64,000 nt of DNA from positions 1,860,001 to 1,924,000 of the forward strand of contig NC_020186.1 of NCBI RefSeq assembly GCF_000315915.1. Reading direction: 5' to 3'. Numbering within the stretch: position 1 is the first letter of the stretch; each line of letters starts with the position of its first letter. Positions 9,671-19,603 of the stretch are shown in pieces. The notes under the pieces are model-generated. The model searched no databases. It was not told where the DNA came from and worked only from the letters and a program-made list of their open reading frames with translations. Origin of the DNA: Henningerozyma blattae CBS 6284 (taxonomy: Eukaryota; Ascomycota; Saccharomycetes; Saccharomycetales; Saccharomycetaceae). Both the position numbers and the translations under genes were made by a program.

Positions 9671-10423
9671 TTTGTATTTATTTTATCTCTGTTCTATAGC
9701 ATTCCCTTTTTATAGTTAGTTACATAATCCCTAATAGATGCTTTTGGTAGTATATTATAGAATAAACATATCAAGTCTCCATGGAAACGCTCTAAAAAAT
9801 ATAGAAAAGCCGGACACCCAGGCTTTTCAAAAATTTTGTCCGGCGAACCGAGAAAATTGTGTATCGACTTAAGAAACAATTAAGTAACAAAATGGAAACA
9901 TAGATATATTATTAACTCTTTGACATTTGATATAAAAACACACGAAACTATTTGCATTTTATTGCTGATCACAAGGTATTTACGAGTAGCCTTTTTAACA
10001 GCTGTTTTGATCCTGAAACTTATTACGCGACAAGTTCGTCGATTACTCATCATCGCAAGTTTCTTATCTAGGCTTCCAAACATCGAAACAGTCGGCGATG
10101 CACCCTAATTATCGAGTGAAAAAAAATAGGTAAATGGTCATCCAATTATTAGATAACAACAATTGCTAGAAAGCCGGAAGTCGTAAATTAAAAACTAGTC
10201 ATAATATTCTGGAGGATCACTTCTAATAATCAATAACAGATTTTCAAGAATAGGTGCTTCTCTTACTTATTTTTTTTTTCTGCAAGAATAAGATAGAAGT
10301 TAAGAAATTATTTGAAAAAAAAAAATAAAAAAACCAAAATAGTTAAAGAATAAAAAGTCTGATCCGTTTATTAAAAGAAGAGTAAAACTGGCAAGCAGAA
10401 TATAGGGAATAAGAAAAAAGATT
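9671..10423. other. Intergenic region upstream of MTM1
   Basis: This 753-bp tandem intergenic region contains a GC-rich pair of overlapping inverted repeats (9804-9844, listed separately) and several A/T homopolymers between 10270 and 10335. Open frames on both strands here are short and lack recognisable motifs. No RNA gene was identified. Confidence 0.45.
9804..9844. repeat. Two overlapping, mutually exclusive inverted repeats
   Basis: Repeat 1 pairs GAAAAGCC (9804-9811) with GGCTTTTC (9821-9828) across a 9-nt loop. Repeat 2 pairs GCCGGACA (9809-9816) with TGTCCGGC (9837-9844). Both are perfect 8-bp arms. They share bases 9809-9811, so an RNA could form only one at a time. The local GC content is well above the flanks. 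The function is unknown. Confidence 0.8.
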
Positions 10424-11662
10424 ATGGCTTCTTCTACGTCAACAATTAAGGAACAAACAAGTTTGGGACTCTCTCAAAGAATGGTTAGTGCGATGGCAGG
10501 ATCTTTGGTAACTGCCTTACTAGTTACACCATTGGATGTGGTTCGTATTAGACTTCAGCAGCAGCATTTACTACCAGAATGCACATGTGTAAATCCTACA
10601 ATAATAGATCCACCTGTAGTTAAAAATATACGGCCAGTAACAAATTTAGCTTCAATAGGTCCATCGAATGCTATTTTTCCTTCTGTGTCGACGAGCACAT
10701 TTAATGATGCAATTACAGCTGGGAAATTATTCTGGGAAGCCCCTTGTTTTAAAGATTTAGGTTGTACAAAAGTATCATCACATTATCGTGGAACCTGGTC
10801 TGCTGTTCAAGGAATTGCACGCTCCGAGGGTACGTTAGCTCTTTGGCGTGGCTTATCATTAACTCTCGTAATGGCAGTTCCTGCAAATGTTGTGTATTAT
10901 GCAGGCTATGAATATGTAAGAGATTGGTCTCCTTTGGGGCAATCTTATCCTACATTAAATCCTGCATTATGTGGTGCTTCGGCTAGAGTACTTGCTGCTA
11001 CTTGCATTGCACCACTAGAGCTATTAAAGACTAGGCTACAAAGCGTGCCAAAGGCACAAAAGAGTCATTTAACTAACCTCCCACAAAATAATAAAAGTAT
11101 TGTGGGAAGTCGTCAATTCGACCTGTTTAAAGATTTATTAAAAGAAACAGGGAGAGAATTGCGTGTTGAAGGACCAACGGCATTATTTCGAGGGTTAACT
11201 ATTACTCTATGGAGAGACGTACCATTTAGTGCAATATATTGGGCCTCGTATGAAAAATTTAAAAAACTGTTAAGCATGCAACAATGTACTATTAACACTG
11301 GTAGAACTAATTACACTGAGTGTCCAGGAAATGGCAATAATAGCCAAGGTAGTGTTGGTTGTTTCCTAAAAAGTTTCTTGGGTGGTTGCATAAGTGGCTC
11401 AATAGCAGCTTTGTTCACTCATCCTTTCGATGTTGGTAAAACAAGAATGCAGATTGTGCTAAATAGTCCAACCGCGGTTTCTTCTGCCACTAAAGCAACC
11501 AACAATAATATGTTTCTTTTCTTATGGAGTATTAAGAAAACAGAAGGTTTCAGTGCCTTGTTTACTGGGTTGGTGCCCAGATTATTAAAAATTGCTCCAA
11601 GTTGTGCTATTATGATTTCAACTTATGAAGTCTCAAAAAAAATATTGGGAATTGAAACTTAA
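10424..11662 (+). CDS. MTM1: Mitochondrial carrier Mtm1 (SLC25A39/40 family)
   Basis: This 412-residue inner-membrane carrier is required in S. cerevisiae for manganese insertion into Sod2. Human homologues SLC25A39/40 import glutathione. Three carrier repeats carry the signatures PLDVVRIRLQQ, PLELLKTRLQS and PFDVGKTRMQI. The first matrix loop is long and contains Cys residues (PECTCV and CFKDLGC), a feature of this subfamily. The C-terminal repeat ends with FTGLVPRLLKIAPSCAIMISTYE. S. cerevisiae Mtm1 has 366 residues; the extra length is in the first loop and between repeats 2 and 3. The ATG at 10424 is the first in frame. MTM1 (YGR257C) neighbours RAD2 (YGR258C) in S. cerevisiae, in the same relative orientation as here. 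Confidence 0.93.
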   Translation: MASSTSTIKEQTSLGLSQRMVSAMAGSLVTALLVTPLDVVRIRLQQQHLLPECTCVNPTIIDPPVVKNIRPVTNLASIGPSNAIFPSVSTSTFNDAITAGKLFWEAPCFKDLGCTKVSSHYRGTWSAVQGIARSEGTLALWRGLSLTLVMAVPANVVYYAGYEYVRDWSPLGQSYPTLNPALCGASARVLAATCIAPLELLKTRLQSVPKAQKSHLTNLPQNNKSIVGSRQFDLFKDLLKETGRELRVEGPTALFRGLTITLWRDVPFSAIYWASYEKFKKLLSMQQCTINTGRTNYTECPGNGNNSQGSVGCFLKSFLGGCISGSIAALFTHPFDVGKTRMQIVLNSPTAVSSATKATNNNMFLFLWSIKKTEGFSALFTGLVPRLLKIAPSCAIMISTYEVSKKILGIET

Positions 11663-12102
11663 TTAATATGTTAACGATTTCTTCCCCTTTTCATTGATAT
11701 CATTCACCCAAGACTAATTTGCATTTTGTAATATATATTCTGTATTTGTTTCGTTTTTTTTAAACTATAGATCATCTGCGTGTTTCACTTCATAGTCAAT
11801 TTTTAGAATTTCCAAAAACTTGCTGGAATTTTCATGGTTATATACCCCTTCCAACTTTAAAGTTAGTATATAACATCATCCCTAATTGAATAATAAGTTT
11901 ATAGCTTAATTAAATAAAATCGCATCATGTACATAACTTCTACATTTACTGTTTTATTTGGCAATCAATCCCATTTTATATTATTTTTTAGTTTTTTAAA
12001 AGCATAACACTAAATATAGCAACTAACTAGAATATTATTTAAATGATATAGGAGAGAGCCCAAAAGCATGTAATTTATATTAGCTTGAAATGCTAGAATC
12101 GT
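11663..12102. other. Convergent intergenic region between MTM1 and CTR2
   Basis: These 440 bp lie between two 3' ends. The sequence is AT-rich with no RNA gene, repeat or coding signal that I can support. Confidence 0.5.
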
Positions 12103-12558
12103 TTAGTGACAAATAGGTTTTACATAATCTTTTGAGCCTGCCTGGAACTGGTAATTTCCCAAGATGGCCCCTAGCACGACAGAACACATTAACCAAAAAT
12201 TATAAGTCATAAAAATTAGCATTAATAGTAAAGATATCAAAACTTCCAAACCATAAAGTAAGCTGAGCTTAAATTTATTTTTTTTTGAAATTCTAGTATG
12301 GGTAAGGAAATTAGGGACCTCTGAATTGATTCCGGGTAATAATAATTCTCCAACCTCTTTCACACTGTCTTTAAATATTGTAATTCTATATCTCAAATAC
12401 TCATAAAAATATCCTAGAAAGCAAATGAAGACACTACTTATTAATAATTGCCATAGCGAAGTAATTTGCCATTGCTGAATTAATACACACGTATTTTCGT
12501 ATTTAAATGTAATGACACTGTTCATTTCACAGGTGGTCGAATTATGGTTATGAGACAT
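12103..12558 (-). CDS. CTR2: Ctr2-type copper transporter
   Basis: This 151-residue Ctr family copper transporter has three predicted membrane segments: about residues 34-57 (LWQLLISSVFICFLGYFYEY), 98-118 and 120-137. Family hallmarks are present: the Met-x3-Met motif in TM2 (Met113 and Met117 in MLIFM) and the Gly-x3-Gly motif in TM3 (Gly130 and Gly134 in GAILG). The N-terminus has a short His/Met/Cys segment (HNHNSTTCEM) instead of the Met-rich repeats of plasma-membrane Ctr1. This favours the vacuolar exporter Ctr2, which releases Cu+ from the vacuole as a homotrimer. S. cerevisiae Ctr2 has 189 residues. CTR2 is YHR175W. Here it lies between MTM1 and RGD3, whereas in S. cerevisiae it lies between STB5 and ATG7, so a local rearrangement has occurred in one lineage. 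Confidence 0.88.
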   Translation of the reverse strand: MSHNHNSTTCEMNSVITFKYENTCVLIQQWQITSLWQLLISSVFICFLGYFYEYLRYRITIFKDSVKEVGELLLPGINSEVPNFLTHTRISKKNKFKLSLLYGLEVLISLLLMLIFMTYNFWLMCSVVLGAILGNYQFQAGSKDYVKPICH

Positions 12559-13098
12559 TTTGTTCAGTATAAATTTAGATTATTGTGAAATATTTTAATA
12601 AAATATTTTAATAAAATATTCACCTTACAATAACTTTAATTATATGGTTTTCCTTTAGCTAAGATTTGCAGGCTGATATCTTATAAATGAAATTCTTATA
12701 TCAGGCCTATTCAAGAAAAATCGGAAAGTTTCGGAGTTGCGATAAAATTAGAAGTATTAAAAAAACGCAGATAATACAATAAATAATGTCAATTAAATAG
12801 CAAGGCTCGAAAGACTTTATGCCTGAACATTTGCAATATTACATATAAGTACTAGAAGTAATTAAGCATCGTGTAGTCTTTTTACCGTAGTTTCTTTCGT
12901 TATTGTATGCATTGGTTCAAGAATTCCAAGTTGCCCTAGGTTCCTTGAATGTCATTATCGTTATTACTATAGATTTTTATCTCCTGAGGTTGAATTGCAA
13001 CAGGATTTTTAATTTGGATTTCCAGTGAATTCTGTAATTTAACGATATTTTTTACTGAAGGATGTTCTGCATCTGCAATCTTGTTATCTAATTGCTCT
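12559..13098. other. Intergenic region between CTR2 and RGD3, including a possible RGD3 3' extension
   Basis: The CTR2 promoter lies on the right side of CTR2 and carries the AT-rich tandem/inverted repeat at 12585-12623. Bases 12936-13124 on the minus strand hold a 62-codon open frame that overlaps the RGD3 stop. It may be the displaced end of RGD3 (see finding). Confidence 0.45.
12585..12623. repeat. AT-rich tandem and near-palindromic repeat upstream of CTR2
   Basis: A 13-bp unit (TATTTTAATAAAA) is repeated more than twice and is flanked by GTGAA and TTCAC. The whole 39 bp is therefore also nearly self-complementary. It lies about 27-65 bp upstream of the CTR2 start codon. Confidence 0.8.
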
Positions 13099-15693
13099 TC
13101 AGTAGTATTGGCAGTAGGTTTCACCGATGTTTCTGTATATTGGAATGTGGGTTGGAGCCTTACTGTGTCCCTCTACAGGCAGTAAACTAAATGTACTCAG
13201 CCTTTTGGTTTTATTTGGTGTAGGCTCTGGTGTTGTGGACATTTTAAATGACCTTGGTACAAAAGCTTGTTCCAGCAGATCAGGGCTTTTTCTGGAATGG
13301 ATTCTAGTGGATTTTTTGGGGGTCGCTGGTTCTTTTAAATGACTGTTTGAAACCATATTTCTTTTACCATCATTAAAAGCTTCAGTATTACTATTGGCAA
13401 TTGTAACTAACGGTATCACAGCTATATTTTCCATGTGTAGTTTGTTGGTGTTTTCTTTAGTGGCTTGAATAGATTGCATAACTTTGGTGGACTCCATATT
13501 CCCCAAAATAAAATATACTATGTATGAATAAGTGAAAATATCTAGTGGTTTGGGTGTTCCTGGTCGGCGGATGAACATATGGTATAGAGGAATATCCTGA
13601 TTGTCGGTTATAAATAATTGCTTAATCAAATTTTTTGAAGAGTCATCCATTATATTTTGTGATGCAGATTCCTCAACTAACTTAAAATGCTGTGAAAACC
13701 GTAGTAACAATTTCAAATTATTAATTGGTATTTTTGTTAGTACTTTCCTCAAATAGACAGGATCCTTATCATGCTTCAAAATAAACCCTATTTCTTCATA
13801 CATATCAGATGGGAGTAGACTGTTTTTCAATTCTAGTAGCCATAACTTTAATAAACCGATCCAATCATTAATGATGAAATTTCCTTTTTGCTGGATATAC
13901 ATTTCTAAAGTGTCAAAATTATTACCTGTACCTGATTTAAAGCAGTGCAATATTTCTCTTTTTAAGTTTGAAACCCTGACAATGTCTAATGTATTATTCC
14001 AGGAAAAAAATAATGGAGAAGTATTTGATTTGCTGGACTCCTTCCCATTTATCTCTAATAAATCAAGTATATAACTAATGGATCTGGTAACATCACTGTT
14101 TATTTGTGATATTCCAAATAGACATTTTTGCGTCACTAGTTTTCTATCCTCTTTTACAAGAGATTCTGAATTGCCAACACTTAGAATCATCCACTTTCGA
14201 AAATTAATTGAATTATCTCTACAGAAAAACCCTGAAGAATCATATTTGCGATCATGATAGAATGTATTTGAATCGCTAACAAATGTTTTATTTGAAGCTT
14301 CGATTTTAAATTCAGCGAAATTTAATGCTCTACATATCTTGTTGAAAAAAACCTCTACGGTGTATATTAGTTTGCTGTTCTTCAATTGGATCTGGGATAA
14401 TCTCTTAGATTGTTCAAAGATAGATTTCTCTAACTGAATAGTAGCATATTCTAATCTGCAACATTTTTCGTAGAAATTATTTTCACTTATAATTAATTGG
14501 TTTTTTAATGAATCAATATCCACTTCTGTCGCACTAACCTTTCTGATCCAACTTGCGATTGTAGAACTTGTCGATAGTTCTCTTATTGGAGTAGATATTT
14601 TATCATTAGATTGGGTGTTTCTTAAAATATTATAGGAGGATGACTTATCAATTTTAGTCTTATTTAAAGTGCTAACATTGGCAGAATTTTGAATTATATC
14701 AACTTTTTTGGTTTCGATATCCGAATTCCAATAATAGTATATATCTTGTTTAAACATATTATCTTTTAACAAGCTGGCATTCGAATAACTGTAACCAAAC
14801 TTTTTAACCATGCTATACTGCTCAATTAAATGAAGATCAAGAACCTTCTGGCCTATTCTTTCTAAATTAAACAACGAAGAATCTATGTCTATATTAGCCT
14901 TTTTAATACCATCAATTAAAGATGAACCTTTAAAACTTTCATTCGGTAAACCAGGTATGGGGAAAATACTTTTCTCTAACTTTGTTTTGTTTTTTAATCC
15001 ATTGATAAACGTCAATAACTCAGATTTTGAGTTAAATTTCAATTTCTCGTCTAGCTCTAACGGGTAATCAATACTATCTAGCAGTGTCGTTTCTATAATA
15101 TTTTTAGAAGTTAACTGGGTGACTTCTTCAGATGAATTGTTTGTGGTAGTATCATCATCAGTTATTTCAGCAGTTGACTTCTCTAACATTTGAATGCTAT
15201 GATTAGGGGTATTAGCATTGGTATCCATTTTCTCATTTGATAGTTCTGTTTTTAAGGAATCCACAATTTTATTGCAATCTAGTAAAAAGTTATGTGTATC
15301 ATTCAATTCCTTTGAATAGGAACTGAATACAATATCAAAAGACTTTTCTGCCTGAGTTAATAATTGCCTACATTCCGTAATTGAAGCGGCTAAAGGCTCG
15401 ATGCAATGCAGTTCCAAATCACTAACTTTTACTTGATTGAATCTTTCATACATAAGTGTGGCAGTGTTTTTAGAAGAAAAATTAGTTTTATTTAATAATG
15501 ACAAGTTTTCCAATAATGGTAGCCAGCAATTATCTGTGAACTGAACATATGATTTCCGTTCATTTTCTAACTTTGATATCTCATGTTTAAATGATAATAG
15601 TAGCGACGAAATTCCTGTTGAATAATCTTTCGACCAGAAGGTATTTCTTAGAGTATATTTTAATTCTTTCTCTTCATCGAATGTATTAGGCAT
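13099..15693 (-). CDS. RGD3: Rgd3-like F-BAR/RhoGAP protein (YHR182W)
   Basis: The 864-residue product matches the position and architecture of S. cerevisiae Rgd3 (YHR182W, about 785 residues). Rgd3 is a Rho GTPase-activating protein with an N-terminal F-BAR domain that binds vesicle and plasma membranes and acts on Rho3. The first ~160 residues look F-BAR-like: NTFWSKDYSTGISSLLLSFK, then heptad-rich helices with ENERKSYVQFT and YERFNQVK. The middle is Ser/Thr-rich and coiled. A RhoGAP-like region lies around residues 500-710, with LKREILHCF, NFDTLEMYIQQKG and DWIGLLKLWLLELKNSLLP. An arginine finger is not obvious to me. The last ~130 residues are Ser/Thr/Pro/Lys-rich. The frame may be broken near its 3' end, because another open frame continues to 12936. 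STB5 (YHR178W) follows in the same orientation, as in S. cerevisiae. Confidence 0.75.
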   Translation of the reverse strand: MPNTFDEEKELKYTLRNTFWSKDYSTGISSLLLSFKHEISKLENERKSYVQFTDNCWLPLLENLSLLNKTNFSSKNTATLMYERFNQVKVSDLELHCIEPLAASITECRQLLTQAEKSFDIVFSSYSKELNDTHNFLLDCNKIVDSLKTELSNEKMDTNANTPNHSIQMLEKSTAEITDDDTTTNNSSEEVTQLTSKNIIETTLLDSIDYPLELDEKLKFNSKSELLTFINGLKNKTKLEKSIFPIPGLPNESFKGSSLIDGIKKANIDIDSSLFNLERIGQKVLDLHLIEQYSMVKKFGYSYSNASLLKDNMFKQDIYYYWNSDIETKKVDIIQNSANVSTLNKTKIDKSSSYNILRNTQSNDKISTPIRELSTSSTIASWIRKVSATEVDIDSLKNQLIISENNFYEKCCRLEYATIQLEKSIFEQSKRLSQIQLKNSKLIYTVEVFFNKICRALNFAEFKIEASNKTFVSDSNTFYHDRKYDSSGFFCRDNSINFRKWMILSVGNSESLVKEDRKLVTQKCLFGISQINSDVTRSISYILDLLEINGKESSKSNTSPLFFSWNNTLDIVRVSNLKREILHCFKSGTGNNFDTLEMYIQQKGNFIINDWIGLLKLWLLELKNSLLPSDMYEEIGFILKHDKDPVYLRKVLTKIPINNLKLLLRFSQHFKLVEESASQNIMDDSSKNLIKQLFITDNQDIPLYHMFIRRPGTPKPLDIFTYSYIVYFILGNMESTKVMQSIQATKENTNKLHMENIAVIPLVTIANSNTEAFNDGKRNMVSNSHLKEPATPKKSTRIHSRKSPDLLEQAFVPRSFKMSTTPEPTPNKTKRLSTFSLLPVEGHSKAPTHIPIYRNIGETYCQYY

Positions 15694-16251
15694 TGTTATT
15701 GAAGATATATCAATTGTATATATTAGAATCTATATATCTTAAAAGTATTATCAGGACATACCTTTTTATTTCTGTGATTAGCTATATTTTCGCGTTTAGC
15801 TAATATACAAAAATGTATACAATAACGGTAAATATTAAAATTTCTGAATATCAAAACTGAAGGTTTCTTATTGCAATATTAGTAAAAGAATTTCGAATCT
15901 TTATTTTCAAATCTGACACAAAATCCTTACACCATATTTTCTTAAAAAATGTAACAACTTTAAGCTTTGCTACTCCCAGTAGTGTATCTTCTTGGCTGCT
16001 AGTTTAATACTAACTATTTATTAAACTATACAACTATATACCTGAGCCTATGTAAGTTAAATATTATTATTATTACGTTCCAATTTGTTCACTGTACACT
16101 TCCATCTTTTGTATTTCGTCCTTTTTGTTTTCTGGTTATTACGTCTTTGATCTACATTAACCTTCTAGTTTATTCTTTTAGCTTTAGATTCTTAAATAGA
16201 ATTTATGTTCATGATTCACTTACTTGTTAATCTACATGTTCATTCCGTTAT

Positions 16252-16276
16252 CACGTGATCCTGATTTATACACGTG
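16252..16276. promoter_or_regulatory. Paired CACGTG E-boxes
   Basis: CACGTG at 16252-16257 (TCACGTGATC) and at 16271-16276 (ACACGTGACT) start 19 bp apart. CACGTGA is the core bound by Cbf1, and Pho4 binds CACGTG. They lie about 560 bp upstream of RGD3 and just beyond the 3' end of the tRNA gene. Occupancy is inference. Confidence 0.4.
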
Positions 16277-16310
16277 ACTAACGTAGCTCACACTAAAGGA
16301 TAAAAATATT

Positions 16311-16315
16311 AAAAA
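16311..16315 (-). terminator. RNA polymerase III terminator of tRNA-Thr
   Basis: On the minus strand the tRNA is followed after a few bases by a run of five T (A5 at 16311-16315 on the plus strand), the usual Pol III stop. Confidence 0.75.
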
Positions 16316-16319
16316 GAAA

Positions 16320-16391
16320 TGCCTATTGCCAGAATTGAACTAGCGACCTCTGCATTACAAGTGCAGCGCTCTACCACTAAGCTAAACAGGC
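16320..16391 (-). tRNA. tRNA-Thr (anticodon UGU)
   Basis: A 72-nt tRNA without an intron. The acceptor stem GCCTGTT pairs with AATAGGC (one G-U pair), with discriminator A at 16320. The D-arm carries the A-box TTAGCTTAGTGG. The anticodon stem CTGCA/TGCAG encloses the loop CTTGTAA, so the anticodon is TGT, reading ACA (Thr). The T-arm holds the B-box AGTTCAATTCT. A T5 terminator follows. The gene lies between RGD3 and STB5. Confidence 0.95.
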
Positions 16392-17299
16392 TTATTGAAA
16401 TCTTTGAAACATATCTATCTTAAATTCACCATTAAGAATGTTCTTAATAGTATAATTTTAAATATCAGTATCTTCTAAGAAATTTTGAAGTTATTTAGAA
16501 ATATTAAATGAATCCTTAGACTCCTCTATAAAGTTTATATTATTGAGCTACTAAATATTGTATATTAATATTATATGAGCGTTCAATTTAATGTTGCAGA
16601 AACATTGTAGTAAACATATAATAGAATGAAGAGGAAAGACATATTTAAATCCCATGATGGAGTAACAATTTAAAAAAGAAAATTTTTTTTTTTCCATTTA
16701 GTAAGCAGATACTAAATGAGAATAAATTATATATTGAGTTTAGTCTACAACCCATAATTAGTCGGCACTCAACAGATGGTGAGATTATATGGCGTACCGA
16801 TTACAGCTTTAATCTAGGTTAATAAAAGTTGAATTTCATAAGTGTTGTATTATTATTAATGTGTGAGTGGTCATACAAATAAATATTTGTCATATATCAA
16901 AAATTTGAAATTTATATCAATAAACGATAGTTGTAGGATTATCAATTTGAAAAAAACATTTTAGAAAAGACACTTATGCATGAATCATTTTACTGAATAT
17001 ACACAACTAATTGATTAGTATGTAGTTATAAAAGGATTAAGATAAAGGATAAAAATTACAAATGAAAGTTTAATTAATGCTGAAAAATGTAAGTTTTGTT
17101 TTAAATTGATCACTTTAAGTAATAATCAAATTCATGTTAATAATATGTCAAATAATTATATAGAAATAAAATTAAGGGCATTAGAAAAGGTCATAAAAGG
17201 GAAATAAATAGAGTAAAGACGTTTAAAATTCATATCAGAAAAAATAAAAATAAAAAAGTGAACGAATACAAACATCAAAATAGAAACATAATTTTTTTT
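16392..17299. other. Intergenic region between tRNA-Thr and STB5
   Basis: This 908-bp AT-rich region holds the tRNA 5' flank and the STB5 3' flank. tRNA upstream flanks are favoured Ty insertion sites, but I could not delimit an LTR with TG...CA ends here. No coding signal is seen. Confidence 0.4.
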
Positions 17300-19603
17300 T
17301 TATAGTAGTTTATCAACCCAGGAAACATCAACATTATTTTCATCTAAAATTTCTTGATAGGCATTATTTGCACCAAATAATTCTTTTGTTAGTTCGTCCA
17401 TGTTAGGAACTTTTCCATTGGTTAAACTTATTTCTAATATTCTGTTACTAATATTTTGGAAAACTTCTGCGCATCTGGTTGCGAAAACCCAATTTTCCCC
17501 AAAATGTTGTAATATCTCAACACACTGTTGTATTTCTTTTTCACTTTCCACCAGATCAATCCCCCATTGGCATAAACAGAATAGCATTGTGTTACATATA
17601 GTCAGTACTCTAAATAATGTAATCCAATTTAGAGGTAATAGCTTTTTCTTGTATAGGGCATATGTATGTTTTAGTGATTCCAGACAAACCTCTCCCAATT
17701 TAGAAATAGCTTCTGGTGATGGTTTCGGTATTAATGAAGAAGGTCTGTACAGCATTATTTGTAACTGAGCATGTCTCATTGCCAGCCAGATATCAGAATT
17801 ATGGAACGAAATTAAATCACCGCTAGTTTCACTGCTTAATCCATCTTCAGGAGATGTTGGGTTTTTACCCTGTCTAGACTTTTGTTGAATTTTTATCTTT
17901 TCATTTTCACAAATTTCATCAATTTCTTCTCTTAATGAGGTGATAATCTGCTCTTTCTCCTCTTGAGGTTTATTTTGCCGGCCAGCACTTGTTGAATGAA
18001 TTAACTTATAAATACGGCCACTGACTTTTCTTAATGAGATTGTCATCAATGTAACCTCGATGTCATCTTTTTCCTCCTCGTATAAGGCATGTGGTAAAGG
18101 TACAGATATTTCCTCATCTTCAATCGCAGAGATCCGGCCTAATGACGTGGCCACCAACCTTTCATAACAATATGCACTCCAAAAAACTCTTGAACGAAGC
18201 TCAACTTCAATAGCCGAAACTTTTTGCATCTTGCTCAATGGAAGAGCTCTATTTAAGCCTAATGATATTGTTAGTCTCATGGTCAAACCACTGATAGTCC
18301 ATGATGACACACCTCTTGGTTCAAAAAATGAGTATATTCCTAATAATAATAAACATTTAATTGTCTCCATATTTTGCAATCTTAGAACTTTACTAAACTT
18401 TGACATAGCGACAAAAGCGAAGTGTTCTCTAAAATCATGTTCTTTTTTCAATAGGCCAGCTCTGTGTAAAGTAGTACAGCCAATAGCCATGATCATATTT
18501 AATTTAAATGCAAATGTATCATCAAATTCTGACATATCATTAAAGTCTCGAACTGTTGACACTGTTCCTAAAAATGCTCTTTTATCAATCATAGGGAAGG
18601 TTCTATGATTATGTTGAAAATAAGCCGCAATAAACTTATCATATAAAGACTTGTCCAATTTTTGCAAGGGAGAATCTGCAACATCATCTTCCCAATCAGG
18701 TTTCTCACCACCCTTGAATGCCACACTTATAGCTTCACTTTGTATTGCAGAATTAACAATCGGAACTGCATTTTCTTGGAAAAGATTTAACTTTGAAGCA
18801 TCTAGCTGTTCTAGTGAATTAATATTTGAGGGCGATTTAGATATTGGTGTATCTTTTAAATTTAAGAATGCAGCATTAGCAAAGCCGGGTGTTCTCGGAA
18901 GTTGAGATAATAGGCCTTGAACTGGTAGTTTAGTTTCTGGAGTTTCTCCTATTGGGTTTGAGATATTGTTATTATTATTAATAGGGGTCTGATTGATATT
19001 GATATTGTTATTCTGATTCATGTTTTGATTCCCATTGCTATTATTATTGAGAGACGATAGTACTGATATTAAAGATGAAACACCTTCTAGATGGATGGTA
19101 GTTGTTTTGCCATTGATATTAGCAGATTGTGGCGAAGCAGAAGCACTAGTACTCATTGATGGAAACCCTTCTGCTTTCACTCTTTCATTATTTAAGATGT
19201 TTGACAGGGAATCTCTAGTATTATTGTTAATATGTATATTCCCAGCATTATCTGATCCAACTAAGCTTGTGGCACCGCTTATGCCACTTGTAGAAGCTAC
19301 AGATATAGTAGAATTCAAATCGCCAATCAAGCCAGAATCAGGGCTTGTTGAAGTCAATGATATTGGGGATTGCGCTTTAGGTGAGAATTCATCGGGTTCA
19401 ATTTTCTTCCTCTTCTTATTTTGAGGAAGCTCACCTCTTAATAGTGCAGCTTCTATCTCCTTTTTTGTTCGTCTTGGGGCTCTTCCAGGATACTCGCATG
19501 ACTCGTTAACTTTGGCACAACTAGAACAAGTGGGAGCATCCTTAGAGCATTTTTTTTTGAGTCGTCTGCACCTAGTACATGAATATAATTCATGAGTAGA
19601 CAT
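17300..19603 (-). CDS. STB5: Zn2Cys6 transcription factor Stb5
   Basis: This 767-residue zinc-cluster activator matches S. cerevisiae Stb5 (743 residues, YHR178W), which binds CGGNS sites and activates NADPH-producing and multidrug-resistance genes under oxidative stress. The DNA-binding cluster is Cys9, Cys12, Cys19, Cys26, Cys29 and Cys36, with the Stb5-typical linker YPGRAPRRTKKEIE. A Ser/Asn-rich spacer (about residues 70-300) contains the short conserved EGVSSLISVLSSLN. The fungal-specific regulatory domain covers about residues 310-740, with DKFIAAYFQHNHRTFPMIDK, RVFWSAYCYERLV and LGRISAIEDEEISVPLP. The C-terminus VDVSWVDKLL is nearly identical to that of S. cerevisiae Stb5. It has its own long promoter on the right (19604-20759). 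Confidence 0.95.
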   Translation of the reverse strand: MSTHELYSCTRCRRLKKKCSKDAPTCSSCAKVNESCEYPGRAPRRTKKEIEAALLRGELPQNKKRKKIEPDEFSPKAQSPISLTSTSPDSGLIGDLNSTISVASTSGISGATSLVGSDNAGNIHINNNTRDSLSNILNNERVKAEGFPSMSTSASASPQSANINGKTTTIHLEGVSSLISVLSSLNNNSNGNQNMNQNNNININQTPINNNNNISNPIGETPETKLPVQGLLSQLPRTPGFANAAFLNLKDTPISKSPSNINSLEQLDASKLNLFQENAVPIVNSAIQSEAISVAFKGGEKPDWEDDVADSPLQKLDKSLYDKFIAAYFQHNHRTFPMIDKRAFLGTVSTVRDFNDMSEFDDTFAFKLNMIMAIGCTTLHRAGLLKKEHDFREHFAFVAMSKFSKVLRLQNMETIKCLLLLGIYSFFEPRGVSSWTISGLTMRLTISLGLNRALPLSKMQKVSAIEVELRSRVFWSAYCYERLVATSLGRISAIEDEEISVPLPHALYEEEKDDIEVTLMTISLRKVSGRIYKLIHSTSAGRQNKPQEEKEQIITSLREEIDEICENEKIKIQQKSRQGKNPTSPEDGLSSETSGDLISFHNSDIWLAMRHAQLQIMLYRPSSLIPKPSPEAISKLGEVCLESLKHTYALYKKKLLPLNWITLFRVLTICNTMLFCLCQWGIDLVESEKEIQQCVEILQHFGENWVFATRCAEVFQNISNRILEISLTNGKVPNMDELTKELFGANNAYQEILDENNVDVSWVDKLL

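Larger units (their letters stand above)
15694..16319. other. RGD3 upstream region
   Basis: AT-rich DNA between the RGD3 start (minus strand) and the tRNA gene. Two CACGTG E-boxes lie at 16252-16257 and 16271-16276. No ORF or repeat is supported. Confidence 0.5.
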
